A stretch of DNA of 34,722 nt from Pseudonocardia sp. (GTDB taxonomy: Bacteria; Actinomycetota; Actinomycetes; Mycobacteriales; Pseudonocardiaceae), in the NCBI GenBank assembly GCA_030147065.1, contig JASLAP010000010.1, forward strand, positions 1 through 34,722. Direction: 5' to 3'. Position numbers and translations under genes: made by a program. The notes beneath the pieces are model-generated. The model ran no database searches, was not told the DNA's origin, and saw only the letters and a list, made by a program, of their open reading frames with translations. Shown in pieces: positions 13,980 to 21,405 of this stretch (position 1 is its first letter; each line of letters opens with the position of its first letter).

Positions 13980-14753
13980 ATGGCGACCCAGCAGGACGAC
14001 GAGCCGCGGATCGCGGTGTGGGACAGCCGGGTGGACTGGTGGCTCACCGGGCTGGCGGCGCTGTTCCTGGCCGCCTACGCGTGGCAGGTGCTCGACACCA
14101 CGCTGAGCCCGGCCGGGGAGCAGGCCCTGGAGGCCGTCATCACCGTGACCTGGGTGCTCTTCGGCGTCGACTACGTGGTGCGGCTGGTGCTGGCCCGGCG
14201 CCGCTGGCGCTACGTCTCGCGGCACCTGTTCGAGCTGGTCGTGCTGCTGCTGCCGGTGTTCCGGCCGTTGCGCGCGCTGCGCGTGTTCACCGCGATCGGG
14301 GTGCTGAACCGCCAGCTGCGCGACGACGCCCGGGGCCGGGTCGCCGTCTACGTGGCCGGGACGGTGACGCTGCTCGGCTTCGTGGCCTCGCTGGCCGTGC
14401 TGGACGCCGAGCGGGACGCGCCGGAGGCGTCGCTGACCACGTTCGGCGAGGCGGTCTGGTGGTCGATCACGACGATCTCCACCGTCGGCTACGGCGACCG
14501 CTACCCGGTCACCACCGAGGGCCGGCTGGTCGCCTCGGCGTTGATGATCGCCGGCATCGCGCTGCTGGGCGTGGTGACCGCCTCGATCGCCAGCTGGTTC
14601 GTGGAGAACCTGCGCCGGGCGGGGCGGGAGGTCGAGCAGGCGGTGGAGGACGACCTCGGGCGGGCCGAGGCGCAGCTGGCCGAGGTGCTGGTCGAGCTGC
14701 GCGCGGTCAGTGCCCGGCTGGCCGAACTGGAGCGTGACCGACGGACCTCCTGA
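13980..14753 (+). CDS. Potassium channel family protein (KvAP/VIC type)
   Basis: A 257-residue integral membrane channel subunit. The selectivity filter STVGYGD (TVGYGD at residues 168-173) follows a pore helix (EAVWWSITTI). Four or five helices precede it, including LTGLAALFLAAYAWQVL, AVITVTWVLFGVDYVVRLVLA and a short S4-like segment FRPLRALRVFTAIGVLNR with fewer Arg than classic voltage sensors. A long S6 (ALMIAGIALLGVVTASIASWF) leads into a charged coiled coil (residues 210-255) likely to drive tetramerisation. The end overlaps the 3' end of the convergent threonine aldolase gene by 47 bp. Confidence 0.9.
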   Translation: MATQQDDEPRIAVWDSRVDWWLTGLAALFLAAYAWQVLDTTLSPAGEQALEAVITVTWVLFGVDYVVRLVLARRRWRYVSRHLFELVVLLLPVFRPLRALRVFTAIGVLNRQLRDDARGRVAVYVAGTVTLLGFVASLAVLDAERDAPEASLTTFGEAVWWSITTISTVGYGDRYPVTTEGRLVASALMIAGIALLGVVTASIASWFVENLRRAGREVEQAVEDDLGRAEAQLAEVLVELRAVSARLAELERDRRTS

Positions 14754-15846
14754 GCCGGGCCCGCGGCTCGGGCACTCCGGAGGTCCCGGCCGTCTCCACC
14801 GGGCCGATCCGGTTCAGCGCCGCAGTGATGTCGGCGTCGGTCAGGTCGGCGTGGGTGACCAGCCGGACCTGCCCGGACATCGAGCTGGCCCGCACCCCGG
14901 CGGTCTCCAGCCGGTCCAGCGCGCCGCCCAGGTCGGCCACCGCGACCAGCACGATGTTCGTCTCCGGGGCGCTGGCGTGCCAGCCCCGCTCGCGCAGCCC
15001 GGCGGCGAGCCTGCGGGCCCGCTCGTGGTCCTCGGCGAGGCGGTCGATCCGGTCCAGCGCGACCATCCCGGCCGCGGCCATGATCCCGCCCTGGCGCACC
15101 CCGCCGCCGAGCATCTTGCGCAGCCGCCGGGCTCGCCCGGTGAACTCCGCGGACCCGGCCACCAGCGACCCCATCGGCGCGCCCAGGCCCTTGCTCAGGC
15201 AGACCTGCACGGTGTCCGCGCCCACGGTGAGCGTGCGCGGCGGCACCCCGAGGGCCACCGCGGCGTGCCACAGCCGGGCCCCGTCCAGGTGCACCCGCAG
15301 CTTCGCCGCGCGGGCCGCCGCGGCCAGCGAGGCGTGCTCCTCGGGGGCGGTGACGGTGCCGCCCGACGCGTTGTGGGTGTTCTCCAGGCACAGCAGCGTG
15401 GTGTGCAACGTGAAGTAGGGCCCCGGCGCGCCGGCTGCGCGGCGCACCGCGGCCGGGGAGATCTTGCCGGGGCCGGCGTCGTGCTCCAGCGGGCGCGGCA
15501 TCCCACCGGCCAGCCAGGCCGCCGTGCCCAGCTCGGCGTCCAGCACGTGCGCGCCGGCCGGGGCCAGGAAGGCGTCGCCGCGGCCGAGGTGGTGCATCAG
15601 CGCGATGACGTTGCCCATGGAGCCGGTGGGCGTCCACAGCGCGTCCTCGGTGCCGAGCAGGCCGGCGACCCGTTCCTCCAGCTCGCGCATGGTCGGGTCG
15701 CGGTCCAGCACGTCGTCGCCGACCTCGGCGGCGGCCATGGCGGCGCGCATCTGCTTCGTCGGGCGGGTGACGGTGTCCGAGCGGAGGTCGATCGGACCGT
15801 CGCCGGCCGACGCCCGCCGGGATCGGGAGCTGGGTCGCACGACCAC
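14707..15846 (-). CDS. Low-specificity L-threonine aldolase family protein
   Basis: A PLP enzyme of the threonine/beta-hydroxy-amino-acid aldolase family that splits threonine-type substrates to glycine and an aldehyde. The start IDLRSDTVTRPTKQMRAAM, EVGDDVLDRDPTMRELEERVA and the PLP motif CLSKGLGAPMGSLV (Lys219) are all family hallmarks, with HLDGARLWHAAVALG just upstream. GTG 15846 gives 379 residues; GTG 15840 is equally possible, since homology begins about 18 residues in and no clear ribosome-binding site is seen. Family members have about 340-350, so the Arg/Ser-rich lead is extra. The C-terminal tail (after ALNRIGPVE) is also long and lies over the end of the ion-channel gene. Confidence 0.88.
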   Translation of the reverse strand: MVVRPSSRSRRASAGDGPIDLRSDTVTRPTKQMRAAMAAAEVGDDVLDRDPTMRELEERVAGLLGTEDALWTPTGSMGNVIALMHHLGRGDAFLAPAGAHVLDAELGTAAWLAGGMPRPLEHDAGPGKISPAAVRRAAGAPGPYFTLHTTLLCLENTHNASGGTVTAPEEHASLAAAARAAKLRVHLDGARLWHAAVALGVPPRTLTVGADTVQVCLSKGLGAPMGSLVAGSAEFTGRARRLRKMLGGGVRQGGIMAAAGMVALDRIDRLAEDHERARRLAAGLRERGWHASAPETNIVLVAVADLGGALDRLETAGVRASSMSGQVRLVTHADLTDADITAALNRIGPVETAGTSGVPEPRARLRRSVGHAPVRPAGH

Positions 15847-15882
15847 CGATTCAACCAGTTGGCGACGCTGCGGTCTCCGGTG

Positions 15883-15901
15883 GGTCACGACTCGGTCACG
15901 A
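15883..15901. repeat. GGTCACGA direct repeat before the sigma-factor gene
   Basis: GGTCACGA occurs at 15883-15890 and 15894-15901, 11 bp apart start to start (one helical turn). It lies between the divergent aldolase and sigma-factor genes. A tandem binding site on one DNA face is possible. Confidence 0.3.
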
Positions 15902-15988
15902 GACTGCCCCGTTCGAGCGAATTCCGGTCTGCTGGGCAACCGCTCCCGGCGGCCTCCGCGTCCTGCGGGTGCGACCGGGAGGAGGTCT

Positions 15989-16525
15989 GTGACGGAGGGG
16001 GTCGGCGTGCCGGGCGACGGCGGCGAGACGGAGTTCGAGGAGTACTTCCGGACCCGTCGCGACGCCCTGCGCCGCACCGCCTACCTGCTCTGCGGCGACT
16101 GGCACCGGGCCGACGACCACACCCAGGCGGCGTTCGTGGCGCTGCACCGGCACTGGCGCCGGATCCGCGACCGAGCCGCGCTGGACGCCTGGATGCGGCG
16201 CACGCTGGTGCGCGCCGTGGTGGACGAGTCGCGCCGGCCGTGGCGCCGCGAACGGTTCACCGCCGAGCTCGACGACCGCCGCTCGGAGCCGGCCGCCGCC
16301 GAGGCCGTGGCCACCCGGCACGTGCTGGTGGACGGGCTGCGGTCGGTGCCGGCCCGGCAGCGGGCGGTGCTGGTGCTGCGGTTCCTGGAAGGGCTCGACG
16401 TGGCGGCCACCGCCGCCGCGCTGGGCTGCTCGGAGGGCACAGTGAAGAGCCAGACGGCGGCCGGGCTGGCCGCGCTGCGGACGGCTCTCGGCGACGCCCT
16501 GGACGACCTGCGACCGGCCGGCTGA
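15989..16525 (+). CDS. SigE-family (ECF-type) RNA polymerase sigma factor
   Basis: A 178-residue sigma factor of the actinobacterial SigE/ECF group. Region 2 covers FEEYFRTRRDALRRTAYLLCGDWHRADDHTQAAFVALHRHW (about residues 12-52). Region 4 is RQRAVLVLRFLEGLDVAATAAALGCSEGTVKSQTAAGLAALR, a helix-turn-helix for the -35 element. GTG 15989 lies 3 nt after GGGAGGAGG (15977-15985); GTG 16007 is in frame and would give a more usual spacing. The next gene starts 18 bp downstream and encodes a single-pass protein in the position of an anti-sigma factor. Targets and the signal are not visible. Confidence 0.9.
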   Translation: MTEGVGVPGDGGETEFEEYFRTRRDALRRTAYLLCGDWHRADDHTQAAFVALHRHWRRIRDRAALDAWMRRTLVRAVVDESRRPWRRERFTAELDDRRSEPAAAEAVATRHVLVDGLRSVPARQRAVLVLRFLEGLDVAATAAALGCSEGTVKSQTAAGLAALRTALGDALDDLRPAG

Positions 16526-16543
16526 GGAGGGGGGAGGACCACG

Positions 16544-17251
16544 ATGAGCGACGACGAGCGCCTGGCGGCGCTGTTCCGGGCCGCGGCCGCCGACGCGCCA
16601 CCTCCCGGCTTCGACCACGACGACGTGGTGCACGCCTCCCGGCGGATCACCGCCCGGCGCCGGACGGCCGCGGTGGCCGCCGCCGTCGTGGTCGGGCTGG
16701 CCGGGGCGGGCGCCGCGATCACCCTGCCCGCAGTGCTGGGCTCCGACGGCGACCTGACGTCGGCGGCGGCTCCCGCCCAGCCGCTGAGCGTCCCGGAGGC
16801 CGCGGACGCGCGGGCCGACCGGGACGGTTCCGGCGCGGAGGCGTCCGAGGGAGCGGGCACCGCGCCCGCGCCGGCGGCCCCGCCGCCCGCGCCGCTGGGT
16901 GCCGGGCAGGACGAGTGCGCCGACCGGCAGGACCCGGCCCTGCGCGCGCTGCTGGAGCAGGTGCTGCCCGAGGTCGTCGGCGCCCCGCCGGCCGCGACCA
17001 CCGACATCTGCCTGCCCGGGGAGCAGCGCCACCTGGCCCTGGAGGTCGACGACGGCCGGGCGCGCGGGGTGCTGACCGTGGCGTCGCTGCCGGCCGGGGT
17101 GTCGGCCGGGGTCCCGCCCGGCGCGGTGAGCGCTCCGGCGGCGTCCGGCGGCACCGTGGTCGTCGGATCGACGGCCGCGGCGGGCGACGGGCCCGCTCCG
17201 TTCGCGGACCGGCTGCCCGCGGTGCTGGAGCACCTCGCCCCGCGGCTCTGA
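16544..17251 (+). CDS. Single-pass membrane protein, putative anti-sigma partner
   Basis: A 235-residue protein with a cytosolic N-terminus (MSDDERLAALFRAAAADAPPPGFDHDDVVHASRR), Arg-rich RITARRRT, then one membrane helix (AAVAAAVVVGLAGAGAAITL). A Pro/Ala-rich linker (about residues 85-125) leads to an extracytoplasmic domain with two cysteines (DECAD, DICLPG) that could form a disulphide. It lacks the HxxxCxxC zinc motif of classic anti-sigma proteins. The N-terminus matches small proteins that follow SigE-family sigma genes, and the 18-bp spacing indicates one operon, so an anti-sigma or sensor role is inferred from context. ATG 16544 has GGGGGGAGGA upstream. Confidence 0.75.
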   Translation: MSDDERLAALFRAAAADAPPPGFDHDDVVHASRRITARRRTAAVAAAVVVGLAGAGAAITLPAVLGSDGDLTSAAAPAQPLSVPEAADARADRDGSGAEASEGAGTAPAPAAPPPAPLGAGQDECADRQDPALRALLEQVLPEVVGAPPAATTDICLPGEQRHLALEVDDGRARGVLTVASLPAGVSAGVPPGAVSAPAASGGTVVVGSTAAAGDGPAPFADRLPAVLEHLAPRL

Positions 17252-17280
17252 CCGGGCGCGACCGCGGGGACACTGGACGG

Positions 17281-17868
17281 GTGGGCACCACCAAGGGCGA
17301 GCGCCGCCGCGGGGAACTGGTCGCCGCGGCCGCCGAGCTGCTGCGGCTGGGCGGGTTCGAGGCCGTCCGGCACCGGGCGGTGGCCGAGCGCGCCGGCCTC
17401 CCGCTCTCCTCGACCACGTACTACTTCGCCTCCCTCGACGACCTGGTGACCGCGGCCGCCGAGCAGACCAGCCGCGACGAGCTCGACGAGGGCCGCACCC
17501 AGCTCGACCGGCTCGCCGACCCCGCCGCCGGGGCCGACCCCACCGCGGCCGGCGAGCTGGTGGAGCTGGTGCTGGACCTGCTGCTCGGCCCGGAGTCGCG
17601 CGACGGCGGGCTGGACGCGGTGCTGCTGCGCTACGAGCGGCTGGTCGGCGCGGGGCGCCGGCCGTACCTGGCGCCGCTGATGCGGGAGCTGCGCGGCGAG
17701 CTCGACGCCCTGCTGGACGAGATCCTGCGCCGCTCCGGCCACCCGATGGACCCGGTGCCCCTGCGCGACCTGGTCTCCCTGGTCGACGGCGCCGTGATCA
17801 GCGCCCTGATCGAGGCCGACCCCGACCCCCGCGCCGCCGCCCGCGAGGTCCTCCTCCGCTCACTCTGA
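17281..17868 (+). CDS. TetR/AcrR-family transcriptional regulator
   Basis: A 195-residue regulator. The N-terminal DNA-binding domain reads KGERRRGELVAAAAELLRLGGFEAVRHRAVAERAGLPLSSTTYYFASLDDLVTAA, with the helix-turn-helix at about residues 27-50. The rest is a helical ligand/dimer domain without recognisable specificity. GTG 17281 is the only start that keeps the first helix intact; a weak GACACT lies about 6 nt before it, so leaderless expression is possible. It stands alone: no conserved partner is adjacent, and a palindromic repeat begins 1 bp after its stop. Confidence 0.88.
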   Translation: MGTTKGERRRGELVAAAAELLRLGGFEAVRHRAVAERAGLPLSSTTYYFASLDDLVTAAAEQTSRDELDEGRTQLDRLADPAAGADPTAAGELVELVLDLLLGPESRDGGLDAVLLRYERLVGAGRRPYLAPLMRELRGELDALLDEILRRSGHPMDPVPLRDLVSLVDGAVISALIEADPDPRAAAREVLLRSL

Positions 17869-17940
17869 CGTCCTCGCAGGGCCCACCGACGCCGCGCAGG
17901 GCCCGCGGGCTCTGCGCCGCGTACGCGGACTCTGCGAGGT
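17869..17940. repeat. 72-bp palindromic repeat, copy A
   Basis: A nested palindrome: CCTCGCAG (17872-17879) pairs with CTGCGAGG (17932-17939), and GCGCAG (17894-17899) with CTGCGC (17912-17917). By hand alignment 54 of 72 ungapped positions equal copy B at 18933-19004, in direct orientation. It starts right after the TetR stop and probably serves as its terminator. Copies A and B bracket the frameshifted AbiEi-like gene. Confidence 0.65.
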
Positions 17941-17996
17941 CGGCCCGATGTTCGCGTTCGGGTCCGCGGGCTGGCCGGAGTGGGCAGGGTGGCGGC

Positions 17997-18926
17997 GTGG
18001 ATCCGGTGGGGGACGGGGTGCAGTTGCGGGACCGGCTGCTGGCGGCCGGGATGACCGATCGCGAGCTGCGGGGACTGTGCCGGGCGGGGACGCTGGCCCG
18101 GGTGCGGCCGGGCGCCTACGTCCGGACCGGTCCGGGTGGCCCCGACCCGGCCGACCCCGTCGGCCGGCATCGGCCGGCGGTGCACGCGGCCGCCCGCAAG
18201 CTCGCCGGCGGCGCGGTCATCAGCCACGTCTCGGCCGCGGTGCTGCACGGGCTGCCGCTGTGGTTCCCGCCCCCTGGTGATCGCGTCCAGGCGACCCGGG
18301 ACCGCCGGTCCGGTGCCCGGCGCAGCGCGTTCCTCGACCTGCACGCCGCGGCCATGGAACCCGACGAGGTGGTGGTCGTCGACGGGCTGCTGGTGACGTC
18401 GGTGGCCCGCACCGTGGTCGACGTGGCCAGGACGATGCCGTTCGAGTACGCGCTGGTGCCCGCGGACGCCGCGCTGCACCGGCACCTGGTGACGTCCGCC
18501 GCGCTGGCTGAGGTGCTCGAGCGCGGTTCGCGCCGGCCCGGCGGCCCGGCGGCCCGGCGGGTGGCGCGTTCGCCGACGGCCGGGCCGAGAGCCCGGGGGA
18601 GACCCGCAGCCGGCTGGCGATCCACCGCGCCGGCCTGCCCACCCCGACCCTGCAGCACGAGGTCCGCACCGGGGACGGGCGGACCCACCGGGTGGACTTC
18701 TGGTGGGAGGCCACCGGCACGGTCGGCGAGTTCGACGGCCGGGTGAAGTACGGCCGGCTGCTCCGCGCCGGGCAGGACCCCGGTGACGCGGTGTACGCCG
18801 AGAAGCTCCGCGAGGACGCCCTGCGCGCAGAACGGCCTCACGGTCGTCCGCTGGAACTGGTCCGACCTCGCGGACTTCGCCCCGACCGCCACCCGCCTCC
18901 GCCGCGCCCTGACCCGGCCCCGCTGA
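17997..18926 (+). pseudogene. AbiEi/DUF559-like gene with two frameshifts
   Basis: This encodes the actinobacterial family annotated as 'type IV toxin-antitoxin AbiEi-like / DUF559' proteins. Its N-terminal winged-helix-like part is LRDRLLAAGMTDRELRGLCRAGTLARVRPGAYV. Its C-terminal Vsr/DUF559-like nuclease fold is VDFWWEATGTVGEFDGRVKYGRLL, then QNGLTVVRWNWSDL. The frame opens at GTG 17997, breaks near 18567 (one base missing; SPTAG replaces FADGRAES), continues in the second frame, and returns to the first frame near 18827 (one extra G) up to TGA 18926. The uncorrected first frame stops at 18746. The two changes cancel, so errors in the sequence are possible, but as given the product is broken. 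It lies between 72-bp repeats. Confidence 0.75.
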
Positions 18927-18932
18927 CCCGCC

Positions 18933-19004
18933 CGTCCTCGCAGGGTCCGTCTACGCGGCGCACAGTCCCGGGACCCTGCGCCGCGTACACAAACCCTGCG
19001 CCGT
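18933..19004. repeat. 72-bp palindromic repeat, copy B
   Basis: TACGCGGCGCA (18952-18962) pairs perfectly with TGCGCCGCGTA (18977-18987), with GTCCCGGGAC in the loop and CGCAGGG/CCCTGCG outside. It is a direct-orientation relative of copy A and starts 6 bp after the stop of the AbiEi-like pseudogene. Confidence 0.65.
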
Positions 19005-19083
19005 GGCGAACCGCCGCCGCTGCGGACGGTGCGGTGACCCGGTGATCCGGGCCGGTACCGGCTCGACGGCCGCAGCGCTGTCG

Positions 19084-19665
19084 CTAGGCGAGTCGGACCT
19101 GGACCGTGCCGGTGCGCGGGGGTCGCCCGGTCAGCACCATCCGCAGCGCCGCCGGGTGCGGGCGGCGGGCCGGGTCCGGGTGCAGCAGGGCCTGCACGAC
19201 CGGGGCGAGGCCGGCAGTGCACGGGTTGCCGTCCGACAGCCGGACCAGCCGGGCCGCGACCCGGTCGTGCCGGCGGCGCAGCCCGGGACCGTCCCGGGCC
19301 GGCTCCAGCGGGATGCCGGTGGCCAGGTGGAACAGCACCGCGCTCAGGTCGAGCAGGTCGGCGGCCCGGTCGGCGGCCGAACCCGGCCCGGCCGGCCCGG
19401 CGAGCCGGACGTCACCGGCGCCGGTCACCAGCACCGCGTCCGGGTCGAGGCCGCGCACCGCGAGACCGCGTTCGTGCGCCTGCCCGACCAGGTCGACCAG
19501 CTGCCGCACGAGCCGGGCCACCGCGGCCGGCGGCGGGCCCCACCAGCCTGCGTCGCCGAACTCCAGGTGCGTCCGGACCCAGTCCCGCATCGTGACCGCG
19601 GAGACGGTGCCGCCCGGTCGGTCGTTCGCCCGGGCCTCCGGGGCGCGGTCCTCGATCTCGATCAT
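19084..19665 (-). CDS. Pseudokinase fragment (protein-kinase C-lobe-like)
   Basis: A 193-residue protein resembling only the C-lobe of a Ser/Thr-kinase-like domain, as in LanKC or other actinobacterial kinases. HERGLAVRGLDPDAVLVTGAGDVRLAGPAG (residues 64-93) aligns with HERGLVHRDLKPANVLVTPDGxxKLxDFG, but the catalytic Asp, Lys and Asn of the HRD loop are Gly, Asp and Ala, and DFG is lost. RAADLLDLSAVLFHLATG and LLHPDPARRPHPAALRMVL correspond to the later helices. There is no N-lobe. ATG 19665 has a good GAGGAGG at 4 nt, so it is probably expressed. It is divergent from a TetR gene. I cannot say whether it is a functional pseudokinase or a relic. Confidence 0.6.
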   Translation of the reverse strand: MIEIEDRAPEARANDRPGGTVSAVTMRDWVRTHLEFGDAGWWGPPPAAVARLVRQLVDLVGQAHERGLAVRGLDPDAVLVTGAGDVRLAGPAGPGSAADRAADLLDLSAVLFHLATGIPLEPARDGPGLRRRHDRVAARLVRLSDGNPCTAGLAPVVQALLHPDPARRPHPAALRMVLTGRPPRTGTVQVRLA

Positions 19666-19702
19666 TGTTCCTCCTCGGTCGGGCGGTCCCTCCACAGTCA
19701 CA

Positions 19703-19737
19703 TACTTGTTATCTAACACGCAAGTACTTGCTAGTCT
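19703..19737. promoter_or_regulatory. TetR operator and leaderless promoter
   Basis: TACTTG (19703-19708) and CAAGTA (19721-19726) form a 6-bp inverted repeat, and CAAGTACTTG (19721-19730) is itself a perfect 10-bp palindrome. The -10 element TAGTCT (19732-19737) follows and ends 6 nt before GTG 19744. The region is clearly AT-richer than its surroundings. Autoregulation by the TetR protein, possibly also controlling the divergent pseudokinase gene, is inferred. Confidence 0.6.
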
Positions 19738-19743
19738 GCCCCC

Positions 19744-20367
19744 GTGGCAGCGCGCACTCCTTCCCCCACCGGCCGGCGCACCCAGGCCGAGCGCCGTGAG
19801 CAGACCGGCGCGGCCCTCCTGCGGGCGGCGGCGGAGGTGGTGATCGAGCAGGGCGTGCGGTCGCTGACCCTGGCCCGGGTGGGGGAGCGGGCCGGCTACA
19901 GCCGCGGGATCGTCACCCACCACTTCGGCTCGAAGCAGGCGCTGCTCGACGCGCTGGCGCGGGCGACGCAGCGCGGCTTCGTACCGGGCGTGGTCCAGCC
20001 CCCGGGACTCGACCGCCTGTTGTTCCTGGTCGACGGCTACATCGCGGCCCTGGGCAGCGCCGGCACCATGAACCGCGCCTTCCTGCTGCTGTGGGCGGAG
20101 GCGGCGACGGCGGCCGAGCTCGCGGACACCTTCCGCGAGCGCGACGAGCAGTTCCGGGCCGAGCTGCGCGCGGACGTGGCGGCCGGGATCGCCGACGGGA
20201 CCATTCGCACCCCCACCGACCCGCACGACGTCGCCGTCGCCGTGCTCGGCCAGCTGCGGGGCATCGGTCTGCAGCGCCTCCTCGACCCCGCCGCGGTCGA
20301 CACCGAGCGCCTCCGCCACGTCGTCACCGACCACTGGCGGCGCACGCTCCGGCCCGCTCCGCGATGA
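19744..20367 (+). CDS. TetR/AcrR-family transcriptional regulator
   Basis: A 207-residue regulator. The DNA-binding domain is TGAALLRAAAEVVIEQGVRSLTLARVGERAGYSRGIVTHHFGSKQALLDAL (about residues 21-72), with the helix-turn-helix GERAGYSRGIVTHHFGSK. The C-terminal domain (LDRLLFLVDGYIAALGSAGTMNRAFLLLWAEA) fits the TetR_C groups that control efflux or catabolic genes. Its TGA overlaps the ATG of the MFS remnant (ATGA), which indicates that it once controlled that transporter. It has its own palindromic operator upstream. With the transporter broken its present target is unclear. Confidence 0.9.
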   Translation: MAARTPSPTGRRTQAERREQTGAALLRAAAEVVIEQGVRSLTLARVGERAGYSRGIVTHHFGSKQALLDALARATQRGFVPGVVQPPGLDRLLFLVDGYIAALGSAGTMNRAFLLLWAEAATAAELADTFRERDEQFRAELRADVAAGIADGTIRTPTDPHDVAVAVLGQLRGIGLQRLLDPAAVDTERLRHVVTDHWRRTLRPAPR

Positions 20368-20726
20368 CATCGCGGTCGGCGAGTCCTAGGCGCCGTCGTC
20401 CGCGGCCCCATCGGCGCCCTGCTGTCGATGCAGTCGCCGGCTCGGTCATCGCCACCTGCGGCAGCCACCGGGTGCCGCTGGTGACCGGGCCGGTGCACGG
20501 CGCCGGGCGCACCAGGGACAGCGCCGCGGCGATCGCCCGCTACACCACCCTCACCTACGGTGGCATCCTCGCGGGGCCGGCGGTGATCGGCTGGTTGGCC
20601 GATCCGACCAGCCTGACCGTGGCCCTGGCCTGCCTGTTCGTCCCCCTCGCCGGTATCCTGCTCGTCGCCGGGCTCACCCAGGCGGCGGTCGCCGAGGACC
20701 GCCGCGGAACCGTGGAGACCGCATGA
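20364..20726 (+). pseudogene. MFS transporter with large internal deletion
   Basis: ATG 20364 overlaps the TetR stop, and an unbroken frame runs to TGA 20726, but the product is only 120 residues instead of about 400. After a basic, non-family start (MTSRSASPRRRRPRPHRRP) it shows just the last part of an MFS permease: VIATCGSHRVPLVTG, then AAIARYTTLTYGGILAGPAVIGWLADPTSL and TVALACLFVPLAGILLVAGL. The first nine or so membrane helices are missing. The ATGA junctions to TetR upstream and to DUF1349 downstream are both intact. This suggests an in-gene deletion in a former three-gene operon. Two helices alone should not transport. Confidence 0.65.
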
Positions 20727-21364
20727 CGAAGTCCTTGTCGGCCGGCGACGAGACGACCGTCGGGCCGCTGCCCTTCCCGTTGAGCGCCGACGGCCCCGAG
20801 CCGGGCTGCTGGCAGCTCGGGGCCGCGGCGGTGTCCGCGTTCGCACCGCCCCGCACCGACCTGTTCCTGGACCCGGCGGCCGATCCCGACGCACGCCCGC
20901 AGCCGCTGCCCGACGCGCCCCGCCTGGTCGGGGTCCCGACCGGGGACTTCCAGCTGGTGGCCCGGGTGGCGGTGGACTTCCGGACCACGTTCGACGCCGG
21001 GGTGCTGGTGGTGCACGCCGGGCCGGACCGGTGGGCGAAGCTGTGCTTCGAGTACACCCCGCAGGAGACCCCGAGCGTGGTCACGGTGGTCACCCGGGGG
21101 GAGTCCGACGACGCCAACGCCGTCGAGACCGAGGACAGCTCGGTGTGGCTGCGGGTGTCGCGGACCGGGCGGGCCTACGCCTTCCACACCTCCACCGACC
21201 GCCGGTGGTGGCGGATGGTGCGGTACTTCGGTCTCGGCGAGCCGGCCGACACGGCCCGGGTCGGTTTCCTGGCCCAGTCGCCCATGGGCGAGGGCTGCCC
21301 GGTCACCTTCGACGACCTGGAGTACCGCGACCACGCCCCCGCCGACCTGCGCGACGGGAGCTGA
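20723..21364 (+). CDS. DUF1349 domain protein
   Basis: A 213-residue cytosolic protein of the DUF1349 family, which has a concanavalin-like beta-sandwich fold. Key parts are LVGVPTGDFQLVARVAVDFRTTFDAGVLVVHAGPDRWAKLCFEYTPQETPSVVTVVT and WLRVSRTGRAYAFHTSTDRRWWRMVRYF, ending in GFLAQSPMGEGCPVTFDDL. Related proteins are thought to bind or act on carbohydrates, but the activity is not established. ATG 20723 overlaps the MFS-remnant stop (ATGA), so it belonged to the TetR-MFS operon. purB follows with its own promoter. Confidence 0.88.
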   Translation: MTKSLSAGDETTVGPLPFPLSADGPEPGCWQLGAAAVSAFAPPRTDLFLDPAADPDARPQPLPDAPRLVGVPTGDFQLVARVAVDFRTTFDAGVLVVHAGPDRWAKLCFEYTPQETPSVVTVVTRGESDDANAVETEDSSVWLRVSRTGRAYAFHTSTDRRWWRMVRYFGLGEPADTARVGFLAQSPMGEGCPVTFDDLEYRDHAPADLRDGS

Positions 21365-21391
21365 CCCGAGCGGGCCCGCAAGGCCGTGTCC

Positions 21392-21405
21392 TAGGCTGGC
21401 TCGAC
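21392..21405 (+). promoter_or_regulatory. Leaderless promoter of purB
   Basis: TAGGCT (21392-21397) ends 8 nt before GTG 21406. No ribosome-binding site separates them. Confidence 0.55.

Noticed and set aside
19084..19665. Lanthipeptide (LanKC) gene cluster
   Set aside because: Only a C-lobe-like fragment is present. There is no cyclase domain, lyase domain or precursor peptide nearby.
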